Shown: positions 9,501-20,085 of the stretch, one piece after another
Layout of the letters: each line of letters opens with the position of its first letter
How positions within the stretch are numbered: position 1 is the stretch's first letter
Assembly: GCA_037389465.1 (NCBI GenBank)
Contig: JAZARR010000214.1
Span: 744,001-808,000, forward strand
Source of the DNA: Baylisascaris procyonis
Lineage: Eukaryota > Nematoda > Chromadorea > Rhabditida > Ascarididae
DNA: 64,000 bases
Direction of reading: 5' to 3'
Position numbers and translations under genes: made by a program
Notes under the pieces: model-generated
Seen by the model: the letters and a program-made list of their open reading frames with translations, nothing else
What the model was told of the DNA's origin: nothing
Database searches by the model: none

Positions 9501-11188
9501 AAAAAGCACCTATAACGGTCATACTGCAATCAATACTGTTTTGAGGTTATGAATCGAATCTGTTTCTATTGATATATTTGCTCATTACAAAAACATAAGA
9601 CAGCATTGTTATATTGAAAGCAATTATTTATTATTAACTCTTAGCAATATATTTGTATGATGTCGCTCATTTCATAACATTATCAAAAGGGTTCCTTTCG
9701 AACCACTAAAGGGTATTTTAAACTTTAAGGCAAAGAGAACTCGAACAAACCCCCTCCTCTACATCCTTCCAACGACGCTATCATGCTCTTATTCATTCAT
9801 GCTACCCGCCGGAACACCACCCAATGCGATTGTTTTCAGCTCGAAAATGCTTCGAGTCATCGACATGGTTAGAATTTTATTTACCACTATAAATGCTATG
9901 ATCGCGAGGCCACATCTTCGATATACGTATGCATTTGTGTGATCAAACCATTAGACTATAAGCTACACCACTAGACCAAGCAACTGAAGCTAAATTAGTC
10001 CCGGTTGATTACATCAATGTGAATGCATATCTTTAGTAGAGAATTTGCATAACCGGTCGGTCACATAGGGAAAAACAACCAAGTTATTAATGCAGTTCTT
10101 TCTTTTTTTTTGAATATCGGTGCAACTTATCAGCTGAACAAGCAGAACTGCATTAAAAAAAAAAAACACCTCAACTCACTCCATCCTGAGGTTATCCCTA
10201 TTAGTTCAACAACAATGCAGGACAGTCGCGTAAATTGTGCAGCGCCTCCCATCCTTGCAGCACCTATATCATGTGCATCGCTCACCTCTATCATAGGGTA
10301 GGTGCTTTGATGACAACCGATGATATTTGCGTGGTATGTACTGGATGCGTTATGCAATGCGACTTCTCAGCGCTGTTGCTAGCACTGGCCTCTCAAAAAT
10401 CATGGAGCCCTGCAATTTCCACGGGCTAAAAAGAAAATTAAAAGAATCTCAGTCAATCCTATAAAGTCGGTGGAACGCAGATGAAGAGGTCAATTAATAC
10501 ATCGATTATTTTGTTTGGTGAATGGCGTGACATAAAACTTCGGTATAGGTTTTCTCGATGATAATCCAAGATCGGTGCATTCTTCGTCAGTATCAAGTGA
10601 CAGAATAGTTCTATGGTGTTTTTAGAGAGCATAATACCAAGGCAGAACGTGACTGACAGCTCAGACAATCGGATAACGACATCTTGCACATGAAATATTT
10701 CCGAAGAACTATGTTCCTTGCAGGAAACGTGGGAATTCTCATAAGGAAGGACGTTAGAGCATAGTGTGTGCAATTTGGCTTGCACTAAAGCTCACATCAC
10801 AACAGTGCACTGTGTCGAAAAATGCCTTTTGTTTCTGGGTAATTTCAGGTCCATCCTCGAAAATCGATGGGGGTGGTTAGTTGTCAACATTGGCTGCTAC
10901 TGCTTTACTATAACACCACTTCCTTTGGGGGATTTTATAATTCCTTATTAGCTGTTTCAAATTAAAAATCTTCGAGGGCAAAATGTTACATTCTGAAACA
11001 CCTTCTGAATATTTATATCATAAACTTAAAATTTACAGGTAAAAGCGGGTGTCGTACTGAACGGGTTCTCGGTGTTGATGACTCTCGCAATGACGCATAC
11101 GTATAGTTGGTGGTTATTCGAATTGGGCGAATTTCCCGAATGGGCGGAGTATAATCGCACAACGCTTCATCCGCATAGACCATCTTAA
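6595..11188 (+). CDS. SLC13-family sodium/dicarboxylate (citrate) symporter, C-terminal half
   Basis: Five exons: 6595-6699, 7631-7818, 9249-9418, 9730-9867, 11039-11188 (stop TAA). All introns are GT-AG and the phases close, giving 250 residues of the C-terminal half. The family is plain from LWLFREPKIIPGW in the first exon, SDGTVAMF and LLLGGGYAMAEG in the second, EFSSNVAAASIFIPL in the third (second sodium/substrate SNV motif) and SYSFMLPAGTPPNAIVF in the fourth, all matching conserved SLC13 segments in the right order. These are plasma-membrane transporters that move Krebs-cycle di- and tricarboxylates with sodium. The first exon starts in phase 2, so upstream exons must exist; none is visible between the LTR and 6595. 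Substrate preference cannot be decided from this half. Confidence 0.92.
8226..8594 (-). CDS. Hypothetical 122-residue ORF antisense in an SLC13 intron
   Basis: An ATG-to-stop frame of 122 codons inside the SLC13 intron 7819-9248, on the opposite strand. The product is not recognised. It has mixed composition with several cysteines near the N-terminus and a charged Glu/Ser/Arg-rich centre, unlike the low-complexity frames around it. It could be an exon of a nested gene, a remnant of a mobile element, or chance. Its last codons include AATAA-rich sequence typical of untranslated DNA, which argues against it. Confidence 0.22.
   Translation of the reverse strand: MRVGEVCGSTNCKVCLIETTVIDHKDICDTLVPSGEVLGRQQEKFCCLFIRHMELFLSTSNAVELSAKRSPKEPHAERTSNEEESQRIVTSKECQHNIRYGVLLYSEQLHKLAINNKNAATY
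10087..10156. repeat. Inverted repeat, 13-base perfect arms
   Basis: TTAATGCAGTTCT at 10087-10099 and its exact reverse complement at 10144-10156, separated by 44 bases, in the SLC13 intron 9868-11038. A T run follows the left arm and an A run follows the right arm. It may be a small foldback element or a chance hairpin. Confidence 0.6.
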
Positions 11189-13953
11189 AGTCTTTGTGGG
11201 GATGTTGGCAGCAAAGAACGTTTAAATCAACAATGGTACTCTTTTGCGACGGTCTACAAATTTGATGCAGTGTATGTAATCGCAGATTTTATTCCCTAAT
11301 CATAATATTTGCTACACATCGACATCATTCCCCCTCAAAGAAATGCTTTAAAAAACGTAACGATAATAATCGTTAGTTTTGTTTATTAATGGCCATAAAA
11401 TCACAAAAATTTTCCGCATGATCAAACAAACAAACTGCAATTGTCTATATGGTTTCTGCAAAATTCCCAAAAATTTTGAAGCGAAATTCTAATGTGAACC
11501 GTAAAGAATTTCTCTTATTGGAATGCCTCAAATAGAAACCATCGAAGTAACCAATATTGCAGTGGAAGACAAAGAAAGATACAGCGATAGTTTACCAATT
11601 CAATAATTCTGAACAGCTTCATCATTGTTATGTAAATTAGCTCACACTGACAATGCAACGTTTACGGTCAAACACGTTACATATATCTAAGCAACGCAAA
11701 TTTTACTTTCTATTGGGGCAAGTCTTTTAAATTTTCTCACAGCAGTGCATATATAAAGAGCTCAAACATTGTCACAAAAAATGACCTATACGTTAGGCAC
11801 TACATTCGTTTATGCTTGCTTGTACCGCCAGAAAGGACTGTTAATAGTAATAATGTTGAAAATGAAAACCTATGCATTTCGGTCATAAAGAGAAGTGAGC
11901 TAGCGATGAGATGCAACTTTTTATATCTCAATGATAAGGACGTAACAGGTAAATAGCTGTCTTGCGATATTTTCAAAGAAATAAGTTTCGAATCTTCACA
12001 TACGACTGCACTTACGTATCAAAGAAATCACTATTTTATCAATGAAAGAGCTGATAGATCCTCTTAATATCAATGATTTCCTTACATGATTTGAACTGGC
12101 AATTAAAACTTTGCATAGATATCATAAAATGGCTTTAAAGAGTGTCCATTATGGTAATTATATGAAAGAATAACTTAGATTTTCTTAAGAGTCCCCGCAT
12201 TAGTGATATTAACTATGTATCCGTGAAAACATCAAAACGGTCAATTTCACGTGCTATCAGCCGATAACACTAAATAAAAAAAGATTTTTCGATAGTAATA
12301 TCTTTCGCCATTTCATCCTTTGTACCCGGATTTTTGAAATTCTTTGTAATATTTAAATCTAAAAACGACAAATCGCATTATAAAATATCAATCGCTAAAT
12401 TCATTGCAATCATCTAAAATTAGTTCAGCTGAAATATTTTATCGATTACCTTCATATATTCGATTGTGATAATAATGTGAAAAAGGACAACAACCTCAAT
12501 TCGACAACATATCTGTAGTTATTCACATTAATAAATGTGTGATTATTTTATCAATCATTTCTGAGGAAATTGCTGTTTGAGCAGATATAATGCAGCTGAT
12601 CGCGTATTGGAGCAGTTTCGTTTTTTTAAACTCAGATTATCTGCAACCATTAACAGTTTGAGATGTGATATGAAAACACTTCTTCAGGTGAATATTTTCC
12701 TTTCATTACTTTATGGCACATGAAATTTGCATAAAGCAATGATCTTCGATAAGGCCGCGCGTTGCTGTATGCAACTATGTTTGTAATACTTCTGTCGCAA
12801 TTCCGTCTCTCCGATTTCCTTTGAGCGGCACTGTGCAGAGTCGATCAACCAGCTCACTTTGAGGTCATACTAAAATGCTTCGATGGTTCAAATGTCATCA
12901 ACAACGATCCCAAACGTTCAGTCATTCGCATCCTAAAATATCGAAACATCAAATCAAATATAACAAGCAACAAGCATTTAATTACCCCCAAAAAGTCATC
13001 GCAAAGAAGGCCGCCAACTGCCGTTTACAACTGATCACTACTGAATACATTTGAGGATTACTTCAACTAGTCAGAAGCAATCAAAAATTACGATAGGTCC
13101 GAGAGGCATCTCGGAAAATATGCAAATCCATTCACTGACTGGTCTTTAAATCAGTTATCGCTGCATGAATTTATATGAAATACACAAATTGGGTGCATAA
13201 AATACAATAGCTAAGAATAACAATGATTTGCCTATAGCAACTCTAAATCTTAAAGCTAATTTTATAGAGCAGATTAGACTCATTCGAGGAAGCAATGTCT
13301 CTCCACCTCGTTCTTTCAAAACATCTTCCCTCCGTCCGTCCACTGCCACACGAAATTATTCAATAATATGCAACTATATACACTGTTAAAAGAGCTCAGC
13401 TGGTGTATTATTCCGCTTACATAAATTCAATGTTCCTCCTTCAAAATATAAAAATAACACTAGAATCCGAAATAAAAGACGATGACCGGATGAACTACTC
13501 TCGAAAATTCTCTCATCACTGTCATTGGCTTCGTTGCAACCTGCCATATATACTGGACAGACAGTGGGCCTCCTTATCCATTTTAGCACTGATCTGTTTA
13601 TGAAATGGCATCGCCCAACCTTGGCCAAATCCAAATAATTTCACAGGAAATGAGAAAGCAATATGACCTTTTCGATGGTTCTGCCTTCAAGAATGTGTCA
13701 CAGAGTTCTGAGGTTAACTGTGTAAACACCTCCACTGAATCGCCATTTTGAGTCAACCAACATCGAGAGCATTTGCCCGAATCATACGAATATATATCAC
13801 ATCGCATGGGTCGCTTCCTCATAGTACGTCCACCATTATAATATGATGACGGTAATGAAAGAGGTTTACAACCTTTTTGCACGATTTTCGATAAATTCTC
13901 CTGAATTATGAATCATTATTGTTTGTTTAATCGTATTCGGAATTTCAAAGGGC

Positions 13954-14020
13954 AGAAGGGAGGTAGGAAAGGGGGGAAGGGAGGAAGAGAGGGAGTGGGG
14001 AGGGGAGGAAGAGAGGGAGT
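13954..14020 (+). repeat. Purine-rich tract (G/A)
   Basis: Nearly pure G and A for about 65 bases on the plus strand, with a repeated AGGAAGAGAGGGAGT unit. Tracts of this type can form triplex DNA. Confidence 0.8.
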
Positions 14021-14576
14021 CCTTCCTCTAATTTCTTATTTTCTCCAAGTTCTGGAGCGAACAACACAAAAAGGAGTGAAAGCTTTCAAAACAATGTTCA
14101 ATTTTTCAATCCACTCTGCCCTCTTCTCCTTCCATTAACTATACCATATATGTGTAACAACATTTATAGACTCGGATTTTGCTTTATTCTCTACAAGTAC
14201 AATGGTGTTAATAAGTGAACTATATTGCGAGATTGTGTTTAACGTCTTGTCACTCACTGCAAAACATATTAACAATGATATAATCATCCATCACGTTCTT
14301 CTTGTTACAACACAAAAAACACACCTCTCAGAAATGTCAAAGAAATTATCTATAATTCCTTATTTAGCCATATATCTATCAATTATCGCGTTTATATTCA
14401 GGTCGGATCTAATATTGCTGTATCCGGAATAAATATGTCGTAACTGCAAATAAAATTATCAATAAAAACCTCCAAAAACAGTAATCTCTCCTGGCCTTCT
14501 CCATCTCGCTCTCCGCCTTGCCTTAGACGGAAGGTGAGGTCATACTATATAAATAAACTAGCAAGTAAAGCAAACG

Positions 14577-14831
14577 TTAGCAACGAAAATCATCAAAACA
14601 ACTTATCACAGCAAGACTATTAACGAAAATGTTCACTCGTTTCGCGAAGGAGACGTCGAATTTCCAGAAAGGATCCGCAGTGACCGCCTTCAAAGTCAAC
14701 TGACTTTTGAGTTCAACAGGAAATACGGCAGCGTTTTTGTCATTTTCACTGCTCGGAGCACATAAACGCTCCACTGCAAAACTTCTCACTGGCACTAAAA
14801 ACTCTTCATATTCCATCGCAATAGGAATGAC
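14577..14831 (-). CDS. Possible terminal exon, product unknown
   Basis: Directly after a good splice acceptor (minus-strand GCATTTCAG ending at 14832) comes an open frame of 84 codons to TAA at 14577. The sequence has balanced composition (segments such as VPVRSFAVERLC and ADPFWKFDVSF) rather than the Lys/Asn/Phe bias of random AT-rich frames. No family is recognised, and no partner exon was found upstream on the minus strand. Confidence 0.22.
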   Translation of the reverse strand, partial: VIPIAMEYEEFLVPVRSFAVERLCAPSSENDKNAAVFPVELKSQLTLKAVTADPFWKFDVSFAKRVNIFVNSLAVISCFDDFRC

Positions 14832-15538
14832 CTGAAATGCAGTTGTTGAAGTTGAATAGAAATGAGTATTACATATGAAAGAAGTTACAACAATCCGACT
14901 CGTTATTCAACAAACGTAAACTTGCACAGAAATATGTGCAGCTTGCAGTGTGTGTTCAATCTCGGGAAAGGCTTGTACTTGCTAACAGATCAGCTTTACC
15001 ATCTACCCCATATTTCCATCCTCCCCTTTCTTTCTGCAGATGGGGAAGTTGATCAGCAAGTGACAGTTCCTCCTCCCTCCCTCCCGGGTTGAAGCCGTAA
15101 TCAAACGAACAAATGCTAAACGCAGAACAGAGAGGAGAAATATAAAATATGAGAAGAAAAAAGAAAATTTATAGGCTCTCCCCCAACTCCCCCCCCCCCT
15201 CCCTTATTTGTCACCTCAAATGGCAAACAGTTCCGACGATAAAGGCCAACACTGATTTCATCTACATAAGTTGTCTAAGAAGCAGAGGAAAAAGCAAAGA
15301 GATCCATCGCATCTCAGAGCTCTTCCGATCGTCGTTAACTCAAAGGCTATCATTAAGTAAATTCTCTTCTATAAAAATAATCAGAAATGAAAAGTGCGAT
15401 GAATTGCGATTTTTTTAACCACAAAGTCTATGTGGGAAGATAACTTGTTGAATTATAAGCTTTGACCAAAAAGTGAGAACAGAGTGCACATTTGTGCCGC
15501 CTCACACACTTTTCCATCCCTCTCTCCTTGCTTCCCCT

Positions 15539-15570
15539 TATAAAAAGAAGTGCAGATGATTTATTCAGTC
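15539..15570 (+). promoter_or_regulatory. TATA box plus initiator, owner unknown
   Basis: TATAAAA at 15539-15545 and a perfect arthropod-style initiator TCAGTC at 15565-15570; the initiator A lies 28 bases after the TATA start, the textbook spacing. An ATG at 15609 opens a frame of only about 20 codons. It could serve a non-coding RNA, a short first exon, or be a remnant of an LTR promoter. Confidence 0.3.
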
Positions 15571-17333
15571 AGTGTCAGCAGTGATCACACGAGCACGAAA
15601 AACCGGACATGTTGGAAACCTTCGAGATTGACTTAATGGAAAGGAGTGGGTGCATATTTGTCACTACGTCATAATGAACTTATAAGTGAATCTCATAATG
15701 AAGCATCCTGAGAGTGAATTGCCTATCGGTTGGCAATAAGGCGAAGATTTGAGATTTTTGCATCTTCAAACATCAATCCAGAAAAGGGAGCAAAATAGAT
15801 GAAATAGTTGTTTCAGTCGCGCTTTTAGATTGCGATTCGCTCATCTAAAACAAACCTCTCTTCTTAATTTTTTTACTTCAACTTCAGAAGTGTTCTGCTT
15901 GCATCGCTCAATTCAACAATTATTTTCAGCTCATTTTGTTCACTGCACTTTAAAAAATTATATTTCATCTTAATTGACAAAAAAAAAAATTTTTTTTTTT
16001 AAACGTTACTCGAAATCTCTCATATCAACATTTAAAAAAATTTCTTAAATTCCAAGCGAGCAGCAATGAAAGCTCATTGCAGCAACAATACTTATTATAG
16101 GGGTAACTATTAGAAAATACTGTGATAAGGTATTTTAAGTGATGTGGGGCGCCTGTTTTGATCAGCTCTGATTGAAGAAAAGAAGCGCATAAAACGTTGG
16201 ATCCCTTGGCATTCATAAAATTTGGAGATGAACCCAAAATTAGAGATGGAAGGAACAAGATTGATTCGAATTTATGCTTGCCGACTAAACAATCTCAATG
16301 CGTCAGAATGATTGTTATAAAATCTATTCGCGATAATGGATCTCAGTAGTGATTGCTAAAGATTAATGATAAAAAAAAAAAAAATAGCATTTATTCCTAG
16401 CGGATAGCATTGGAATTTTTCTGATTATATATAAAATCATGTATTTATGAGATGCAATACACGTATAAATGTTCGATACAATCTTTTATACTAACAATTT
16501 TGAAAATTTCAAAAATTTCTAAAGATTTTAGAATATTTAGAAATAGAAATCTAACATTTAGAAAATTCGATAAAAAATTATATAAAAATTTCAATTATCA
16601 GCTCTCTCTCTTCCCCCTCTCCGATAGAGTTGAACCCTATTATCTTCATATCAATGTGTAGGGAAACATACGGAAAGAAATTATACAACGAAATATTTGA
16701 TAGCGATATTGGTTGTTCGTTTCGATTTGCATTAAGCATACATTTATCGTGTAGTTTATCATCAAAATATCATTGGTCAATGCTTCGGCTTTCAGCTATG
16801 AACAACACTTTTTATCGATTCGATATAAAACTATAAAAAAATTGTGCAATATTCTTAATCGAATATTATATCTTCATATCATCTCTATTCCAAATATACA
16901 ACAATTATTTATAGTGATAACATTAAAATACAATTACTCAGAAAATTTATGGATTTATTGTATCGTTTGAAAGTAATATATTCAAATTTAAAATTATTTC
17001 AATTGAAAATATTTTAAATACGATCTATAAAATCTATACAAAATTATGTAGAGATTTTTTAGATGGTTATTTATGAAAGTTTTTTTTTTTTTTTTTGGAT
17101 AGATTAAAAAATAATTTTGGTCATTTATGCGGCAATATAATAAGGAATCTATTCACAATTATATTCACAACAAATTGGAATGACTCTCCACTCGTTTCGA
17201 AGGTGATTTTAAAACGTTTCTTTATATTGCTTCTATTGTAAACATACTAGAAAAAACTACATTTGTGTATAATATGCATCTGAACAGTCAACACCTATCT
17301 ATTCGTTTTATTCATTCATTTAACTATTCATCA

Positions 17334-17527
17334 TCACTGTCATACATCTACTGATCACTATAAATGTATGTCCAATGACCCTGTTGTTTCTACTGACCAC
17401 CATCACTATTTACCTACTGGTCACTAATGCTGTGTATCTAATGCCACTATTGCTGCCTACCTGCTGACCATTACTGGTGTACATCTACTGACCACTATGA
17501 CTGTATACAAACTGATCACTGTTATTG
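17334..17527 (+). repeat. Degenerate minisatellite, unit about 30 bases
   Basis: Repeated variants of CTACTGACCACTAT followed by an ACTGT/GTAT-type linker occur about six times. Copies differ by substitutions and small indels, so the array is old. No reading frame runs through it. Confidence 0.65.
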
Positions 17528-19596
17528 TGAATTTCCTTCTATAAATTTTTATTTATCGTATATAATTAGATGTACATTTTGTGTTTTTATGCACTGTATT
17601 GGTTACATTTGTTTATATAAAATGAATAGTGACTATAATAAAATGAAAAATTCATTGAGTAAACGAAAAAATTCGATGAAAATAATCGCTATTATTTAAC
17701 TAATAAAGGGTAATAGGATTGGCAGTTCCTCTGGAAAAACCAAAGTGGCGCGTAAAATTCTTCAAAGAATTAGGATTTCATATCACAGGCATTACTAAAT
17801 ATAAGAGAGACGAGTCGATTTTATAGAAGCGTGGATGGGGTGGGGGGGGGGGGGCAAGCATGAGGGGGATGGGGGTGGAGTGGGCAGATAGGGTGGAAGG
17901 AAGAGAGGAAGAAATGAGGACCACAATTTTGCATTTTTAATTCCCCAATTTCACCATAAACACACATCAACTTTCACTGGTTTGTCGATTGTGTTTCTTT
18001 TAGATTTACTCTACATCGTATCACCTCTTTTTACTATGCCCGAAAAAAATCCCAAAATTTCAACTGTAATTTTATTGCCCGCAACGTCTTTCTTGTGAAA
18101 AAGATATGAAAGAGATCGCATAGACGAATATGGTCATTCAGAGGTGCTGCAGAATGTGTGTAACTTGACGTGAAGGATCGAGTCTCGTTCCCGTTTATGT
18201 CGAACTTCATATACCATAATCATGGACGCAAAGCCCCATCCTGAGTAGTAACACGCTGCATGCAGTAAGCAACTCGCAATATGCAGTGGGATCTTAGAAA
18301 GGAATATAAAAAATATCAAAAAATAACAAAGAAATGAAAAAAAAAAGAGTATTTTTATCAGAGACACAAACTGTTAAATAAAAATTTCTTCCGAAAAGCC
18401 ACACAACTCCCTTTATTAGTTGAAAGGAAACCGCAAACCTCTCTTTATGTAAATGCATCACACATCACCTCATTGCGATTTTTAATCATTTCAATCACTT
18501 GTTTCTCAAATTTTTGCATCGAAATAAAAGAGATATATTCGGTTCTGCTTGAATTAATGGATCCAAAATTGATTTAATGTAATCGTTGAACTATACGATT
18601 GCTGACTGAATTCATCTACTCACATATACGACGATAAGCATAGATGGAACGTAGTATGCGCAAATAATTGCTACTCTAGAGACCACCCAAACAGAAGGAG
18701 TAGGAAGGGGGAAAGGAAATTTATAAAACAAGAGACAGAAATAAAGCATATACATCATACGACACTCAGATATACAAATCACATAGAATTGGAATTGAAA
18801 AACAAAATGTATAATTAATATTCGGTTGAAATAAGGCTTACAGCATTTGAAAATTTTTCGTTTCTTTCTTAAAGGCACGTTCTGTAAATATTTTTGAGAG
18901 GCAAGATCAACGCATAAAGTGAATACGAATGAAATACTTCAGAAGTCCACGAAAGCTCTAGCACTAGCCCCCCCCCCCCCCTGCCCTGTACGTTCTCTTG
19001 TTCCACCACAATAAGCAATCTCGGAAACACAATTTATTCGATGATATGATCCTATCCTATTTGATGCCATAAGGCTAGTGGATATTCGGGTAGCTTCGCT
19101 GGTGGACTTTTACCGACGAGGGTGTTTAAATTGACATCATGAGCAATTTCCAGCCGACTGTCCTCCCAATTAAAACTTCAAACTTTTCAAAACCTGACAC
19201 ACACACATGACCAACAATTATAAATTGAAGCAGTGACTTACTTGTTATTATAAAGTCCAAAATTTTCACCCAAATATGGACACCGTCGACGTAATCGTAG
19301 GTGGAATATAAACAAAGCAAATCTTAGAAATAACTTCATCAAATATGAAACAATTATGAACTCATCGAAAAGAACTGCACTAATTTAAGGATGAGGCAAT
19401 AGGTTAGTGTCTCTCCACTATGAATTGAATTATTTTTCGTTGCAGGAGAGCTGAAAAATTTGAAACGCTAAATTACACCAAGATGTGATCGCAATCCGTA
19501 AAATTCGAAGTTGGTGAAGCTCGTGTTCACTTATCGAACTCTATCATTTTCCATTGCTTTTATGCATACAATATGCGTTTTCTGATTCAAGTAGAC

Positions 19597-20085
19597 TCCG
19601 TTTAGCCTGAGGTCATGCTCAATCTCATTCTTCGAATGAGCGGTTCCTAATGCTTTCTTCGCGTAGCTCATGTGACTCGTTGCGTTCACTTAAGCGCACA
19701 AGTGCGGCTCATTGCGGAAGCGTTTGTTTTTAGTGACTGCACTCTGTGCTCATGTTAAGTAATCGAAATTATACTATTGATTTTGTGTTCTCATCGACTA
19801 CCTGAGGTCACGCTACGAGTTGGAGTTCTCGTGAAATTTTATCGATTTTATTATTGCTGTTTTATACTTCGATCGATGCAGTAAATTTACGTTTTGTTAT
19901 AGAATACTTGAAGCCGTGCTGTTCACTTTATCTCCTAATTAAGTACATGAGGTTCTGCTATCAGTTTTGCAGCATCGTTATGTGCTTTAAGCAGCGCTAT
20001 CGATTTAATGCTATTATCAAGTACCTGAAGTAGCTCCCGATGTTGTGATGCAATTAAGTACCTGAGGTCATGCTATCGATTTTAC
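19597..20085 (+). repeat. Dispersed copies of an AAGTACCTGAGGTCATGCT motif
   Basis: At least six related copies lie near 19603, 19797, 19901, 19941, 20019 and 20056, the best reading AAGTACCTGAGGTCATGCT followed by ATCGATTTTA. Spacing is irregular (roughly 40 to 200 bases), so it is either a decayed tandem array or a cluster of sites. Confidence 0.6.

Noticed and set aside
9950..9995. Segment whose complement contains TGGTCTAGTGG, similar to a tRNA A box
   Set aside because: No cloverleaf or correctly spaced B box could be formed by eye; too weak to call a tRNA or a tRNA-derived element.
13660..13882. Minus-strand frame with GKCSRCW, reminiscent of the zinc region at the end of isoleucyl-tRNA synthetase
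   Set aside because: Only one of the two cysteine pairs is present, and no synthetase motifs were found elsewhere on the minus strand.
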